Origin: Pascua guehoae
Taxonomy: Eukaryota > Basidiomycota > Tremellomycetes > Trichosporonales > Trichosporonaceae
Length of the DNA stretch: 64,000 bases
Direction: 5' to 3'
Assembly (NCBI GenBank): GCA_001600415.1
Contig: BCJX01000006.1
Span: 1,920,364 to 1,984,363 of the forward strand
In this document: one piece after another, positions 24,105-33,806 of the stretch
Numbering within the stretch: position 1 is the stretch's first letter
How the letters are laid out: each line of letters begins with the position of its first letter
Notes under the pieces: model-generated
Told to the model about the DNA's origin: nothing
Database searches by the model: none
The model's input: the letters and a program-made list of their open reading frames with translations, nothing else
Made by a program: the position numbers and the translations under genes

Positions 24105-26245
24105 ATGAGCTGGCGCCTATCAAACGGCGCGACGACGTCACAACCATGGGTATCGAATCCGTCATCCGAGTCATCGCGCTGGTTCGAACTGTCAGCCCCC
24201 TCCCGAGCAGAAGAGGGTTATGGCGGTCTTCCGGCCGCTTTCACCGCTGCCGCTGGGACAAGCGGACAGCACCAGCCGCCGAGGACGACCAAGAAGAAGA
24301 GCGGGAGCGGGAATGAAAGTGGAGAGGACAGTGCCCACTCGAGTGACGCGTGGAGCGAGCACAGCTCGCATGCCTCTCAACCATTGTCCCCAGACTCTGG
24401 CACCGAGTCAATCTTATCGGGCCGCCGGGCGCTCTTGCCATCACTACGCCGCTCTCATCGTGGCAACCGCGGACACCGCAGACGGCATACAGGGGTCGGT
24501 TTCGGGTTCTTGGCTCCTCGACGCGTACAGCTGCTGCTCGCCCTGGCCATTCCAGTGCTCGGCATCCTTATCATCCTCGAACTGCACGACCAGGCCGCCA
24601 AGACGGCAATGTGGGCTGCCGAGGCGGTGCAACTGAACGCACACCCGGCACCCGACGGAAACGGGCGGCTGGATCTCAAGCGCTGGCGAAAGGAGCAGGG
24701 GACACTGTGGCCAGACTGGTGGGGCAATGTGGACGAAGTAGGTCGCAGTCCTTGGGACCACGTGCCTTCTTCTGTTCAGCCTTGGGAGAAGCGCCGCGTG
24801 CTCTTCCTCACCGCGTACGATGACTACCTCGAGCGTATGAACACGCATACGTATGAGATTGTCGATGGTGAGTGGTCTGGCAGCAGCACTTCCGTTTCCA
24901 TTGGTTCCATAACTGACAGTAGCCGCGTTGCGACACCCCCAAGTCATCGTTGACGTTTGGGGGCCCGGATGGGCAGGCTACGACTGGGGCGTACCACTGT
25001 CGACCAATATCAAACGCCGGGCGAATCGTGTTGCCGAGCTCGAGGCAAAGGACCCCAAGGCCGTCGCCCAACGCCAAGAGGTGGCTCGTGCGCTTTGGGC
25101 TCAAGAACACCAACAACGCGATCGATGGAGCAGGCTCTTTGGCGCGTTTGGTGTGGCGCCGGACCAAGGGTCCGACTTGGTTGATGGCGACAAGCCAAAG
25201 GAGTTGCCACCGTGGGACACGTTCAACGACACGTGCAACAGTGACGTGCAGTATGACATTGCATGGACCATCTCGTGAGTCGCTCGTGGCGTCGGCGGGG
25301 TAGTGGACAGCGTTAACCTGCAGCGATATTTACAAGAAGAAGGACATGCCGCACGTCGACGCGCTCGACTGCGGTACGTTGCTCGTCCAGCAGCTCGGCG
25401 ACTGCCACGACCACCGGTGCATGCAAGAGTGGTACCCGCAGGCGAACAACATTACCGTGACAAAGTATGCGTTCGAGCTCGAGGAGCTGTTTGGGTGGGA
25501 CAATGTCCGCAAGCACTACCCCGACTTTCACATGGGACTCTTTGGCCACTCGCCCGACACGGGAAACGAGTGGGACTTTTACCCCCTCCCGTGGTCAGAG
25601 AAGACGGCCAAAGCATCTGTTTTTGGGTTTGACAGCCCTTTCTACCCCATCCGGACCACAGTCACCCACCACCTCAACAGGCTCAAAGACAACCCCGGAC
25701 TCGGCACCTCGATCATCTCGCGCCACCCGCACCCGGGGTACACGGTGCACATTCCCGACGAGGCGCGCAAACACCCACTCGAGACATATGAGCTCGGCCA
25801 CAAGACGTACGAGACGCACCGCGCCATCCGCGCCGACTTTGCGCGCGGGATGCGCACCGCCCAGATCTGCGTCTTCGACTCGAGCCTCGAGCGCAAGTTT
25901 ATCCGCAAGTATGCCCAAGCCTTCCTTTCGGGCTGTGTGGTAGCGACCGACCTGCCGACCGAGCACGAAGAGGCCCTCGCGGGATTCACAATCCCCCTCC
26001 GCCCAACGTGGGACATTAAACATATTGAAGCCCAGCTGGAACGTTATCTCGCCCAACCCGAGAAACTCCACCAGATGGCTCTGGACGCGTTTGCATACGC
26101 ACGCAAACACCTCACGACGACTTCAAAGATTACCGACATGCTCGCCCTCGTCGACCAGCACCGTGACGGCCAACGGGGGTATTCACACACGCACAGCTTT
26201 TCGAGCAGGTGTCGCTCGTACTGGGGGCGGGGACAGCGACCGTGA
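24105..26245 (+). CDS. type II membrane protein, putative glycosyltransferase (GT1/capsule-associated type)
   Basis: Exons 24105-24867, 24923-25274 and 25324-26245 give 678 residues. The first 140 are hydrophilic, Ser-rich and basic (RGNRGHRRRH); a single membrane span follows at about 141-160 (VQLLLALAIPVLGILIILEL). The rest would be lumenal, a Golgi/ER type II topology. The first intron joins TYEIVD to AALRHPQVIVDVWGPGW. The C-terminal third (IISRHPHPGYTVH, ERKFIRKYAQAFLSGCVVATDLPTEHEE in two parts, then IPLRPTWD) resembles the nucleotide-sugar binding half of GT-B glycosyltransferases (Glyco_trans_1_2-like): a partner-coil, then a GC-V-TD-P-EHEE acidic cluster. Similar proteins occur in capsule-forming tremellomycetes, so a role in cell-wall or capsule glycan synthesis is plausible but inferred. 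Donor sugar is unknown. The last 25 residues look non-conserved. Confidence 0.75.
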
Positions 26246-26922
26246 GTGTGATGGAGCTTGGGCAATATCGGCGAGCAAGCCGACAAGCGGACACTGTGCT
26301 GACATTCCAGACCATGGTGCAAGGAAGAGGATGGGTATCGTGGCCTGGAGGATCGGGAAGATCTCCACCTGTAGCATCAGCGGACAAGTAGCAATGTCTT
26401 TCCTTAAAGTAGACTCACCAACCCATTATGCATGGAAGGTTCTAATATCGATATACTGGTTCCGACGCTCTCCTGGGCGTGTTTCGGCTTTGTGCGAGTG
26501 ACCTCCACTGTCACAGAGAGGATAGGCTCTATCTTCGTGTCCGGCGCAGCTTGCCATCTGCCGTCTTGCCGTCATGCGGTCTGCCGTCATGCTCGAACTG
26601 TCGGATACTGACTGGGACCATCAGATCTCCTCATGCGAGCTTGGAGGGCCTCACACAGCTCTGTCGGTATCTGAATCAGCTCTGCTGAGTCGGGCTTAAG
26701 GACCTCGTCGCAGGAAGGCGTACTTCCTGCTGACGATTACGGGGAGCATCGCAGCACCAAGGCAGTGATGAATGATGCAAATGGCAACTGGATGTAGCGT
26801 TATCTGTATGGCAGACGGAGTGGTGGTTAATAGGACCTCAAAATCTCGGAGTGGTGGTTAATACGACTCGAATCACCTTTCCTCTCGCGCTCTCACCTCC
26901 CCCTCGGCACACTCTCCTCCCT
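26246..26922. other. intergenic between convergent genes, with short direct repeats
   Basis: Carries a 17-base direct repeat (cggagtggtggttaata at 26816 and 26847) and a short cluster of tgccgtc copies at 26550-26590. No gene recognised. The 3' ends of the glycosyltransferase and monooxygenase genes lie here. Confidence 0.55.
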
Positions 26923-28539
26923 TTACCCCCCAGCTCGGCGACAAAGTTGCCCGAGAACACCGCTGGGGCGATCACTCCTCCACGCGGGGGAATACCGCCA
27001 GAAGAAACAGTGGTCAAACTCGGCCGTGCGGAGGTAGGATGCCGCCAAGAAAAACTTGTGATCGAGCGGCTTGGGGCGGTTGAGAGACGGCCACCGGTCC
27101 GCCAGAGAGGGGAGCCGGAGGACCTCGCCAGGTCTGAATTCTGCCCACTTGAGCCCGTAATCGCGAACAGCGCGCGTGAGCCAGTTGTTGCCCGTCGCGA
27201 TGGCCATCGTGAGAGTGCTTGATGTTGCCATGTTGCAGGACCGCGACGCGCGCTCGCGGGCGTACGCTTTCAGTGCCGTTGAGATCCCGTTGGTGTCGGT
27301 GTCGCCCGTGCCTACTTGCGCTCCTACCCCCGTGCCCAGACTCAACCGTCTTGCGCTTGCGTCCCTCACAGCACCGACGTGGGCGAGCAGTTCTTGGGCC
27401 AGCACGGTCGCGTCCTCGATCGCGCTGCTGGCACCCTGGCCAAATGGTGGGACGAGGACCCGGGCAGCGTCGCCGATGAGCACGACCCGGGGCGAGTTTG
27501 AGTGGATTTCGGGGGCGCGCCACGATCGCTGGCGTAGCGGTACTGCGGTGATGCTCTGCGCCGAGCGGAGGAGCGCGCCAAACGTGCCTGCATATGGGTG
27601 AACGACTGCCCCGTGCCGCTGGAGGACGTCGACGACGAGCTGGTGGGGATACAAGCCGGGGACGATGGCGTCGTGCCACGCCGAGTCGCCACTGTCAGCA
27701 CGCGCGGTAGGGGGGTGGCGCCACAATCTTCTCGTTCCCGGTGGTGCTCCGGGGTTGGAGGATGGGTACACCATGTCCCACGTTGTCAGTGCTGCATTTT
27801 GGCGGGTATGGATAAACCCCCGATCGAGGAAGACGACATGCGACGCCGACACGTCGTCAGATGCAGCCATGTCCGCGCGGGGTACGTTTGACGACACGCC
27901 ATAGATGCCCATGTGGCCCGTGAAGCGCGGCACCGACCGGTCCTGCGCACTCGCCGCCTCGCGTCCCCCGTGGGCTAGGATAAACTTGCGCGTACGCGAA
28001 AATGCCCCGTCGGCACCCACGACGAGGTCGGCGTCCATGGCCGTACGGTCGGTGAATACCACGCGCGTCGAGCCCCGCTCGAGCGGCTCAAACCCCACAG
28101 CCGCTTTGGACCAGTACACCTCGCCCCCGAGCGCAATGACGCGTTCCACCAGCAGACCCTGCAGTGCCGCGCGCGAAACGCAGAGGACGCCGGAGTTGGG
28201 GAATATCACTGAAGACTCGCCCGCGCGGCGCGTCGTGAGCCGCTCGAGGCTGCCGGCAGTGTTGGCACGCCACATGAATACGTCGTGTACCTCTCCTCCG
28301 CGCGTGCGGAGGGCAGACTCGAGGCCCAGAGCACCGAGAGCGAGCAACGCCTTGGAGCTCATGTCCACTGTCGGTATTGCACCCACGCTGTGCATCACGT
28401 CGCGTGCGCTACTTGGGGCTGGGGCCTTGTCAAACAGGACTGGCCGGTACGCGCGCCGCAGCGCCGGGTGCGTGAGGAGGTGCAGCGCGAGGGTTGGGCC
28501 CGCTATGGCAGAGCCGATGATGGCGACCGTCCGTGCCAT
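26923..28539 (-). CDS. FAD-dependent aromatic-hydroxylase-type monooxygenase
   Basis: A single exon of 538 residues. The N-terminus VAIIGSAIAGPTLALHL is a Rossmann FAD-binding fold, but the middle glycine of GxGxxG is Ala here (GSAIAG). DADLVVGADGAFSRTR is the conserved DG-type NADPH/FAD motif, and VVLIGDAARVLVPPFGQGAS is the second FAD-binding GD motif, followed by EDATVLAQEL. This order defines group A flavoprotein monooxygenases such as salicylate, urate and zeaxanthin-type hydroxylases. The C-terminal 110 residues include FFLAASYLRTAEFDHCFFWR and lack a signature I recognise. Substrate is unknown; catabolic or secondary-metabolite oxidation are both possible. There is no intron, unlike its neighbours. 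Confidence 0.88.
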   Translation of the reverse strand: MARTVAIIGSAIAGPTLALHLLTHPALRRAYRPVLFDKAPAPSSARDVMHSVGAIPTVDMSSKALLALGALGLESALRTRGGEVHDVFMWRANTAGSLERLTTRRAGESSVIFPNSGVLCVSRAALQGLLVERVIALGGEVYWSKAAVGFEPLERGSTRVVFTDRTAMDADLVVGADGAFSRTRKFILAHGGREAASAQDRSVPRFTGHMGIYGVSSNVPRADMAASDDVSASHVVFLDRGFIHTRQNAALTTWDMVYPSSNPGAPPGTRRLWRHPPTARADSGDSAWHDAIVPGLYPHQLVVDVLQRHGAVVHPYAGTFGALLRSAQSITAVPLRQRSWRAPEIHSNSPRVVLIGDAARVLVPPFGQGASSAIEDATVLAQELLAHVGAVRDASARRLSLGTGVGAQVGTGDTDTNGISTALKAYARERASRSCNMATSSTLTMAIATGNNWLTRAVRDYGLKWAEFRPGEVLRLPSLADRWPSLNRPKPLDHKFFLAASYLRTAEFDHCFFWRYSPAWRSDRPSGVLGQLCRRAGG

Positions 28540-29006
28540 GGTGCGCGCCGCCCGTACAGTCAGAGTGAGAGGGGTGTGCCGCTGGTCTGTCTTAGTCTAA
28601 ACCAACGCCGACAAGTGGCCCGATGCTCCAAGTGAATGTGTGCAGCGACGTGGGGGTGGTGGAGTTGGATTGCTTCGGACGCAGGCGTCGTCTTCTACGA
28701 GTAACCCCGGCCCATGGTCTGGTCAATAGTCTCGGCAGTGTGACGGACAACAAGAGTCTACCTCTGTTGATCAACCGTGGCAAGCTGGATACAGAGAACG
28801 ACCGAGAGCGAAGCGAATGGGCGGCGTAGTGTCCCCGGTCAATGTGACCGACCACCCACCATGACCACAAGTTGACAAGGTGGTGATTCACAAATACACG
28901 TCATATGGGTTTTACGTAATTAAACTCATTGGTGCTTCTGTTCGTCACTCGCAAGGACTAATGGGTCGGGGGCAATGAGTGCATGGGCCGGAAGGCAAAA
29001 GAGAAG
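28540..29006. other. intergenic, monooxygenase promoter side
   Basis: Lies between the monooxygenase start and the tRNA-Trp gene, both on minus. Nothing recognised. Confidence 0.5.
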
Positions 29007-29096
29007 CGACCCCGGCCCGAATCGAACGGACAACCTTGAGGAAGAATCGATATTCCAGCGTTGGAATCTCACGCGCTACCATTACGCCACGGGGTC
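29007..29096 (-). tRNA. tRNA-Trp (CCA) with 18-nt intron
   Basis: On minus the acceptor gaccccg/cggggtc pairs perfectly. The D arm is GCGT-AATGGTA-GCGC. The anticodon loop TTCCAA gives CCA, followed by an 18-nt intron containing ggaat, complementary to the loop. The T arm is gtccg-ttcgatt-cgggc, with discriminator G. The last anticodon-stem pair (31-39) is A-C. Everything else is canonical. Spliced length is 72 nt. Confidence 0.93.
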
Positions 29097-29647
29097 CATG
29101 TTGATGCTCTGACTGGCGCTGGCACGGTCGGGCGCCGCCGGCTGTTTTCGTCTCAAGCTTCATGTCGGTGAGCTAGGCTTTTTCGGCAGGAGACATGTAG
29201 AGTGCAAATGCTACATGCTGCAAGGCCGAGGTAGCGATGTAGTGCAATGAGGGGCGCCATCCTATGGAAGTGAACGAGGTGCACAGTATCAGGCAAGTGA
29301 ATACGAATACAGTCCAAAGAACCAGCATCAACAGTTTGTTTTGAAGACGTCGTCATCCGCCTCTTACCCTATGTACTCTGCCATGCTCCCCATGTTGCTC
29401 GATGCATAATGTCTTACCTGTTCCAAACTCCTGCAGGAGTCGTGAGCAATAGTGCAGGCGGTAGAGCAGGGGACCCTCCTGCACCACAATACTGGAATGG
29501 TACCCTAACCCTTATCATCACCTGAACGAGGCTTGGGCCACCAAATAGTCTAATTACGAAAACGGCACCAAACCTGAGAGGGTGGGTTAATTAGAGTGCG
29601 CAAACCCCTACCTTAGGTTCAGGGCCATGCCGTCAGTACCAAAACAT
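29097..29647. other. intergenic between two tRNA genes
   Basis: Lower in GC than the coding parts of the window. No gene or repeat recognised. Confidence 0.5.
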
Positions 29648-29750
29648 CCGGTCTTGGCGGAATCGGTAGACGCGCAACCCTTAAGGGACTAGTTCCTGAG
29701 AGGCATATGTTGTTCCCTTGGGGAATGTGGGTTCGAGTCCCACAGCCGGA
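29648..29750 (+). tRNA. tRNA-Leu (TAA)-like, with intron and irregular acceptor stem
   Basis: The segment has a leucine-type body: ttGGCGGAATCGGTAGACGCG D arm, anticodon loop CTTAAGG (TAA), an apparent intron of about 20 nt, a long variable arm (ttccc-ttg-gggaa) and T arm gtggg-ttcgagt-cccac. The 5' acceptor strand ccggtct pairs with agccgg only if one T is left unpaired. The D arm resembles bacterial or organellar leucine tRNAs rather than the TGGCCGAG form common in fungal nuclear ones. It may be a functional but unusual nuclear tRNA, a degenerate copy, or organellar DNA moved to the nucleus. Anticodon is fairly sure; function is not. Confidence 0.65.
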
Positions 29751-30395
29751 GTTTGTTTTTAGCTTTCGGAGACATTTTGCACCCTGAGTAGTTAAAGTGT
29801 GGCTGGAACACCTTTCCTATGCTTTTTGTCCTGTACCCTCGGGCATTATGCAGTAAGCAAGGGTCCATGAAGGGATGCATATGAAATAACGTAATGGATG
29901 CATATGGCTTCATAATAGACCCTGCTGCCCTGAGTTCCAACTAACCCAGTAGGTGGGATCGTGCCCGTCGTGGTGGCTAAGCGGCTGTCAACTCTCCCCC
30001 CGTGATATGCGACGTGACAACAGGCTAGAGACGAATTCTTGTGCAGCATTTGGTATCGTGCTGCTGTGTGTAAGAAGCGGATACGGACCCGATACAGGCT
30101 CAAAGGGGAACCGAAGGCTCCCCTCCCCCCAGAAGTCCATCAGCCAGAATGTCGCAGAGCACAATAAGACAAAGTCCATGACCGCTTTCGGCCCTGTTAG
30201 TCCCATGGCCAAACTTAAGCTCATTGGGTCTACATCCAGTACCAGACGAGAGCACAAGACAGCAAGTCAGTCGGCTGCCATCAGTCACAGCGAGCACGGC
30301 GGGTATTCCGCGCCTTGGACAATGCCTGCTTGGTAAGGCCAGGCAGCACGGGTCGCTCAAGAGGCGTTTTTCCCTGATCTCAGTGCATCTTGTCG

Positions 30396-30524
30396 ACATA
30401 AAGGTCCGTGGATCGGTGGAAAGGTGCAGGGATGCCGAGGCATGCGGTTATTTATGCTGCTCTTGAGCAACAGCTCCAAACTCGTTGCTCAGCCTCACCC
30501 TGCGCCACCGACGGACCTTTATGT
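30396..30524. repeat. 129-bp imperfect fold-back (hairpin) element
   Basis: The outer arms acataaaggtccgt (30396) and acggacctttatgt (ending 30524) are perfect inverted repeats of 14 bp. Moving inward, cggtgg/ccaccg, gcaggg/ccctgc, aggc/gcct and tgagcaac/gttgctca also pair in register, with small bulges mostly on the left arm. The terminal loop is about 12 nt (agctccaaactc). This could be a small MITE, or the template of a structured RNA. No flanking target-site duplication was established. Confidence 0.65.
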
Positions 30525-31387
30525 GGGGGCTTAACTGTACCCCACATGTCCCTGTGCTAATGAAGGAAGAAAAGGTTCGTCAGTGGCGCACGGTGTTTGC
30601 GAACCGTTCAAAACGCATCTCAGCCCAGCAGCATGTCACATGTGCAACAATCCAGCCATGGCTCTGACCAAAGGTGCTTGTAACGCATGTCATGTGAGAC
30701 AACTCGCTTTGGGGCTCCAAGCGCAATTGTTCTTCCGGTGTTGGTGGACCAGTGCAGATGTCAGGAGTATCGAGACTGCGCGGGAACTTGGTCACGAGCA
30801 CAATGCGTAGTCGAGGTTTGGTGGCATAATACCGAAGGTGTGCAGCTACTCCCAGCCCTGCTGAGGCATGGGATACATTTATGCAGTGTTATCGCTCGTG
30901 TCCAATGCCCTACCCACGTCGCAGTTGCAGTCGCAAACCCCAGTGGCACCTTCTGTAACTCCAGACATTAAGCCCTGTTGTGACTACAGCCGCCATGACC
31001 TTGGAAATATGGGCCGTAACAGCACGGAGTCGCCGCTTTGAGCTCAGACCCAGTAGGCCTTCCTTCGTCACTGCTGTCAGATGACATGACCGAAGGCTTG
31101 GGTCGCCGCCTGCTATGGCTGGCTGCACGCCATCCAAGCTCAAAGGGGGAATTCTCCGTAATGTCCTTCCCCCGCCTGTATGTTCTCCCCGGGTGAAAGA
31201 GGCTCGTCCACTCTCCTTCTGGCTTGCGGCTCAAGCGGTAGCCTCCTAGGAAGTATGCTGCGGAACAACATCTACGGGGTGGCCTTCTGTCACAGAAGGG
31301 GTGCCGGCATCATCCTTCAAGTCTCCCCACCACATGCCCGCTCTTGCGGACACCACCAACTCTTCCTGCTAAGTAGTTCTCTCGTGC

Positions 31388-31421
31388 CCAAGACCAAGAC
31401 CAAGACCAAGACCAAGACCAG
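31388..31421. repeat. CCAAGA hexanucleotide array (about 5 copies)
   Basis: About five perfect copies of ccaaga in a row. A short ORF reads through it as Lys-Thr pairs but has no other coding sign. Confidence 0.85.
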
Positions 31422-31529
31422 TTACCACTGCCCCATCTGTCAGGATTAACCCCATTCGCCTGTTACGATTACCCCATCAGGCAGCCTATCACCCTCGTCC
31501 GAATCGAATCGCACAACAAGTCCCCATCC

Positions 31530-32075
31530 ATGACCACCCCACCACCCCACCCGAGGACGCCGCAGCTTTCGCTCCGCTCGCCTCGAAACGACGCTCAAAC
31601 CACCATTGCCAACAGGAGCCTCGATACGCACGTCCGCCAAGCCTACCTTCTTATCCTCACGAAAAGCACGCATCCGCCTCGGTCACGGCCCGGTCAGTGG
31701 TCCTGGCCGCAAGGCACGGACCCAAATGCGAAACCTACCGAATCCTTTCCCCGCGCGTTCCTTGGGTTCCTGGACCTGCTTTGCGGCTCGGACGCATTCG
31801 CGCGCACGCGCTCGTCGTCATCCAGGTCCAGCAGCCCAGCCGGGTGCCGTCGGTGTGGAGGCTGGGGGTGGAGATTGCGACGCGTGCGGAACCGGGTTGG
31901 ACCGCCGTGCCAAGAGATTGCCAGTGGCCGCGGGGCATGTTGCCCGCGGGGAGTAGGGACGGGTGATGCCGGTGCCGCATGCGTTGCCGCCGGGAGTGGG
32001 GCGGGCCTCCGCGGTGGCTGGTTTGGTGTGGGGAATGAAGAGGACGTGCGTAAACACGGATGGTGCGGGTTGTGA
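31530..32075 (+). CDS. doubtful ORF in GC-rich segment
   Basis: An ATG-initiated 181-codon frame in a segment whose GC content rises to coding level. The product is Pro/Arg/Ser-rich, then Gly/Cys-rich, and has no recognisable domain. A possible GTCAGT donor (31693) and CATCCAG acceptor (31829) would change the second half. It may be a real small gene or chance opening in GC-rich DNA. Confidence 0.2.
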   Translation: MTTPPPHPRTPQLSLRSPRNDAQTTIANRSLDTHVRQAYLLILTKSTHPPRSRPGQWSWPQGTDPNAKPTESFPRAFLGFLDLLCGSDAFARTRSSSSRSSSPAGCRRCGGWGWRLRRVRNRVGPPCQEIASGRGACCPRGVGTGDAGAACVAAGSGAGLRGGWFGVGNEEDVRKHGWCGL

Positions 32076-32347
32076 GATGGTCAGTGTCTTGTGGACGTTG
32101 ATGGTAAGCTCGATGATTTGGTTAGCTGCTGCTGAATTGTACGAGCCACACAAACACACTGGATGCCTTCTTTATACCTATGCATTTAGTTTACAGAGTC
32201 GATGGGGTCCATGCCCGACCTTTTCGCGCCCACTATCTCACACGTGCACGATCACTGCGTGCCCCACTACACCCTCAATCCCTGTTTCGCCAACAGCCAA
32301 TGTGCCGCGCGCCCAGTGTGCGCGCGATCACCCCGTCGCCGATTGGC

Positions 32348-33806
32348 TTAGACCTCACCGGCGTGGAAGGCCTCGAGGTGGATGTTGCTCTTGTCAATGC
32401 CGAGCTTCTGGAGGCCGTCGGTGACGAGGGTCATGAATGGGTCGGGCCCACAGACATAGTAGACGGTCTTGGGGTCGTCGAGGGCCAGGAGGCCCTTGTC
32501 CATCTTGTCGACCTCGACAAAGCCGACCTTTTCAGTGTGGTGCTTGTTAAGGAGCGAGTAGTAGGTGGCGGTGCGGATCTTGCCGTTTGAGTTTTCGGCG
32601 AGCTTTGCAACGTGCTGCTTGAAGACGTGGTCTGCCTCGGTGCGGCATGCCTGGATCCACGAAATGTTGGGAATGTCGTCGACGCCGACGAGCGAGTTGA
32701 GCATGGCGAGGTTGGGGGTGATGCCGACACCGCCCGAGAACATGACAATGTTCTTGGGGAGGACCTCGGGGAGGGTAAAGCTGCCGACGGGGAACGAGCA
32801 GTCGACAACGTCTCCGGCCTTGAGGCCGTGCATGCGGGTCGAGACGAGGCCGTCGGGAATGCTGGCGCCGTCGCCGTCCTCACGCTTGATGCTCAGGCGG
32901 TAGTGGTCGGGAGAGTGGGCGTCCGAGATCGAGTAGTGACGGTTCTGGAAGCACTTGAGCTCGTCGACCCATACGCGCGCAGTTAGGAACTGGCCCGCCT
33001 TGTAGGGCTTGATGGGGAGCATGGCGGGGTCGGTGGGGACGAGGATGAACGAGGTAATCGAGTCGCTCTCCTCGATGCGCTCGGCGACCTTGAACTTTGC
33101 CCAGCCGTCCCATGCCGCCTTCGAGTACAGGTCGGCCTCGGCGTCGATAAAGATCTTGGCAAGCTGCCAGTACGCCTGGTACCACGCCTCCTTGAGCTCG
33201 GGGGTGAACGCGTCGCCAAGCACGGTGGTAATGGCCTGCAGAAGGTTGGTGCCGACCGTGGCGTAGTGCTCGGGCTTGACGCCGAGCGCCGCGTGCTTCT
33301 CGGCAATGCGGATGACCGTGGGCACGAGCGGCGTCAGGTCGTTGATGTTGGCCGCGTACGCGTAGACCGAGTCGGCGAGCGCCTTGGGCTGGACACCAGT
33401 CTTCTGGGCAGGAACCGAAAAGATGTTGAGCAGGTCGGGGTTGTTGCCCAGCATGGTCTGGATCATCAGTCAGCATTTGTTCTGGCCCTCGCTGTGGTTG
33501 GCCCCACGCACCCTGTACATCTCCGTGGTGATGGTCAAGCCGTGCTCGGCGAGGATGGGAGCGGTCGCCGAGACGGCGGCCTTGTGCGCGTCCGTGAGGG
33601 GCACGACGTCAGCGGGGACGACCGACGCCGAGGCCTGAGCGAGGATCCTGCACAGTCAGACAACAGAGCACAACAAAGGACAAGCGACGAGTCCGACCCA
33701 GAGCTCGAGCTCGAGATGACACCTACCTCGACGACGACGCAAACGAGCGGGCCGCAAAGGCCGAGCGGGCGAGCTGGGGGGCGCGGAGGGCAAAGCGAGA
33801 AGCCAT
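32348..33806 (-). CDS. flavohaemoglobin (nitric oxide dioxygenase) with mitochondrial-type leader
   Basis: Converts NO and O2 to nitrate using haem, FAD and NAD(P)H. Exons on minus 33806-33727, 33647-33512 and 33457-32348 give 441 residues; the last junction yields EMYRTMLGNNPDLLNIF. The globin domain covers about 35-180: Tyr B10 in EMYRTML and the proximal His in GVKPEHYATVG. The FAD domain has FQNRHYSISD (RxYS motif) and GDVVDCSFPVGSF. The NAD domain has MFSGGVGITPNLAML and ends YYVCGPDPFM. The first 30 residues (MASRFALRAPQLARSAFAAR and following Ser) are Arg/Ala/Ser-rich without acids, a mitochondrial presequence, absent from cytosolic yeast Yhb1-type proteins. Expected to be induced by nitrosative stress; no site for this was identified. 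Confidence 0.95.

Larger units (their letters stand above)
29752..32347. other. 2.6-kb intergenic region with fold-back element
   Basis: Contains the inverted-repeat element at 30396-30524, a CCAAGA hexamer array near 31388-31421 and a GC-rich segment at 31530-32080 with open frames but no recognisable protein. The rest is moderate in GC and featureless. Confidence 0.5.
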
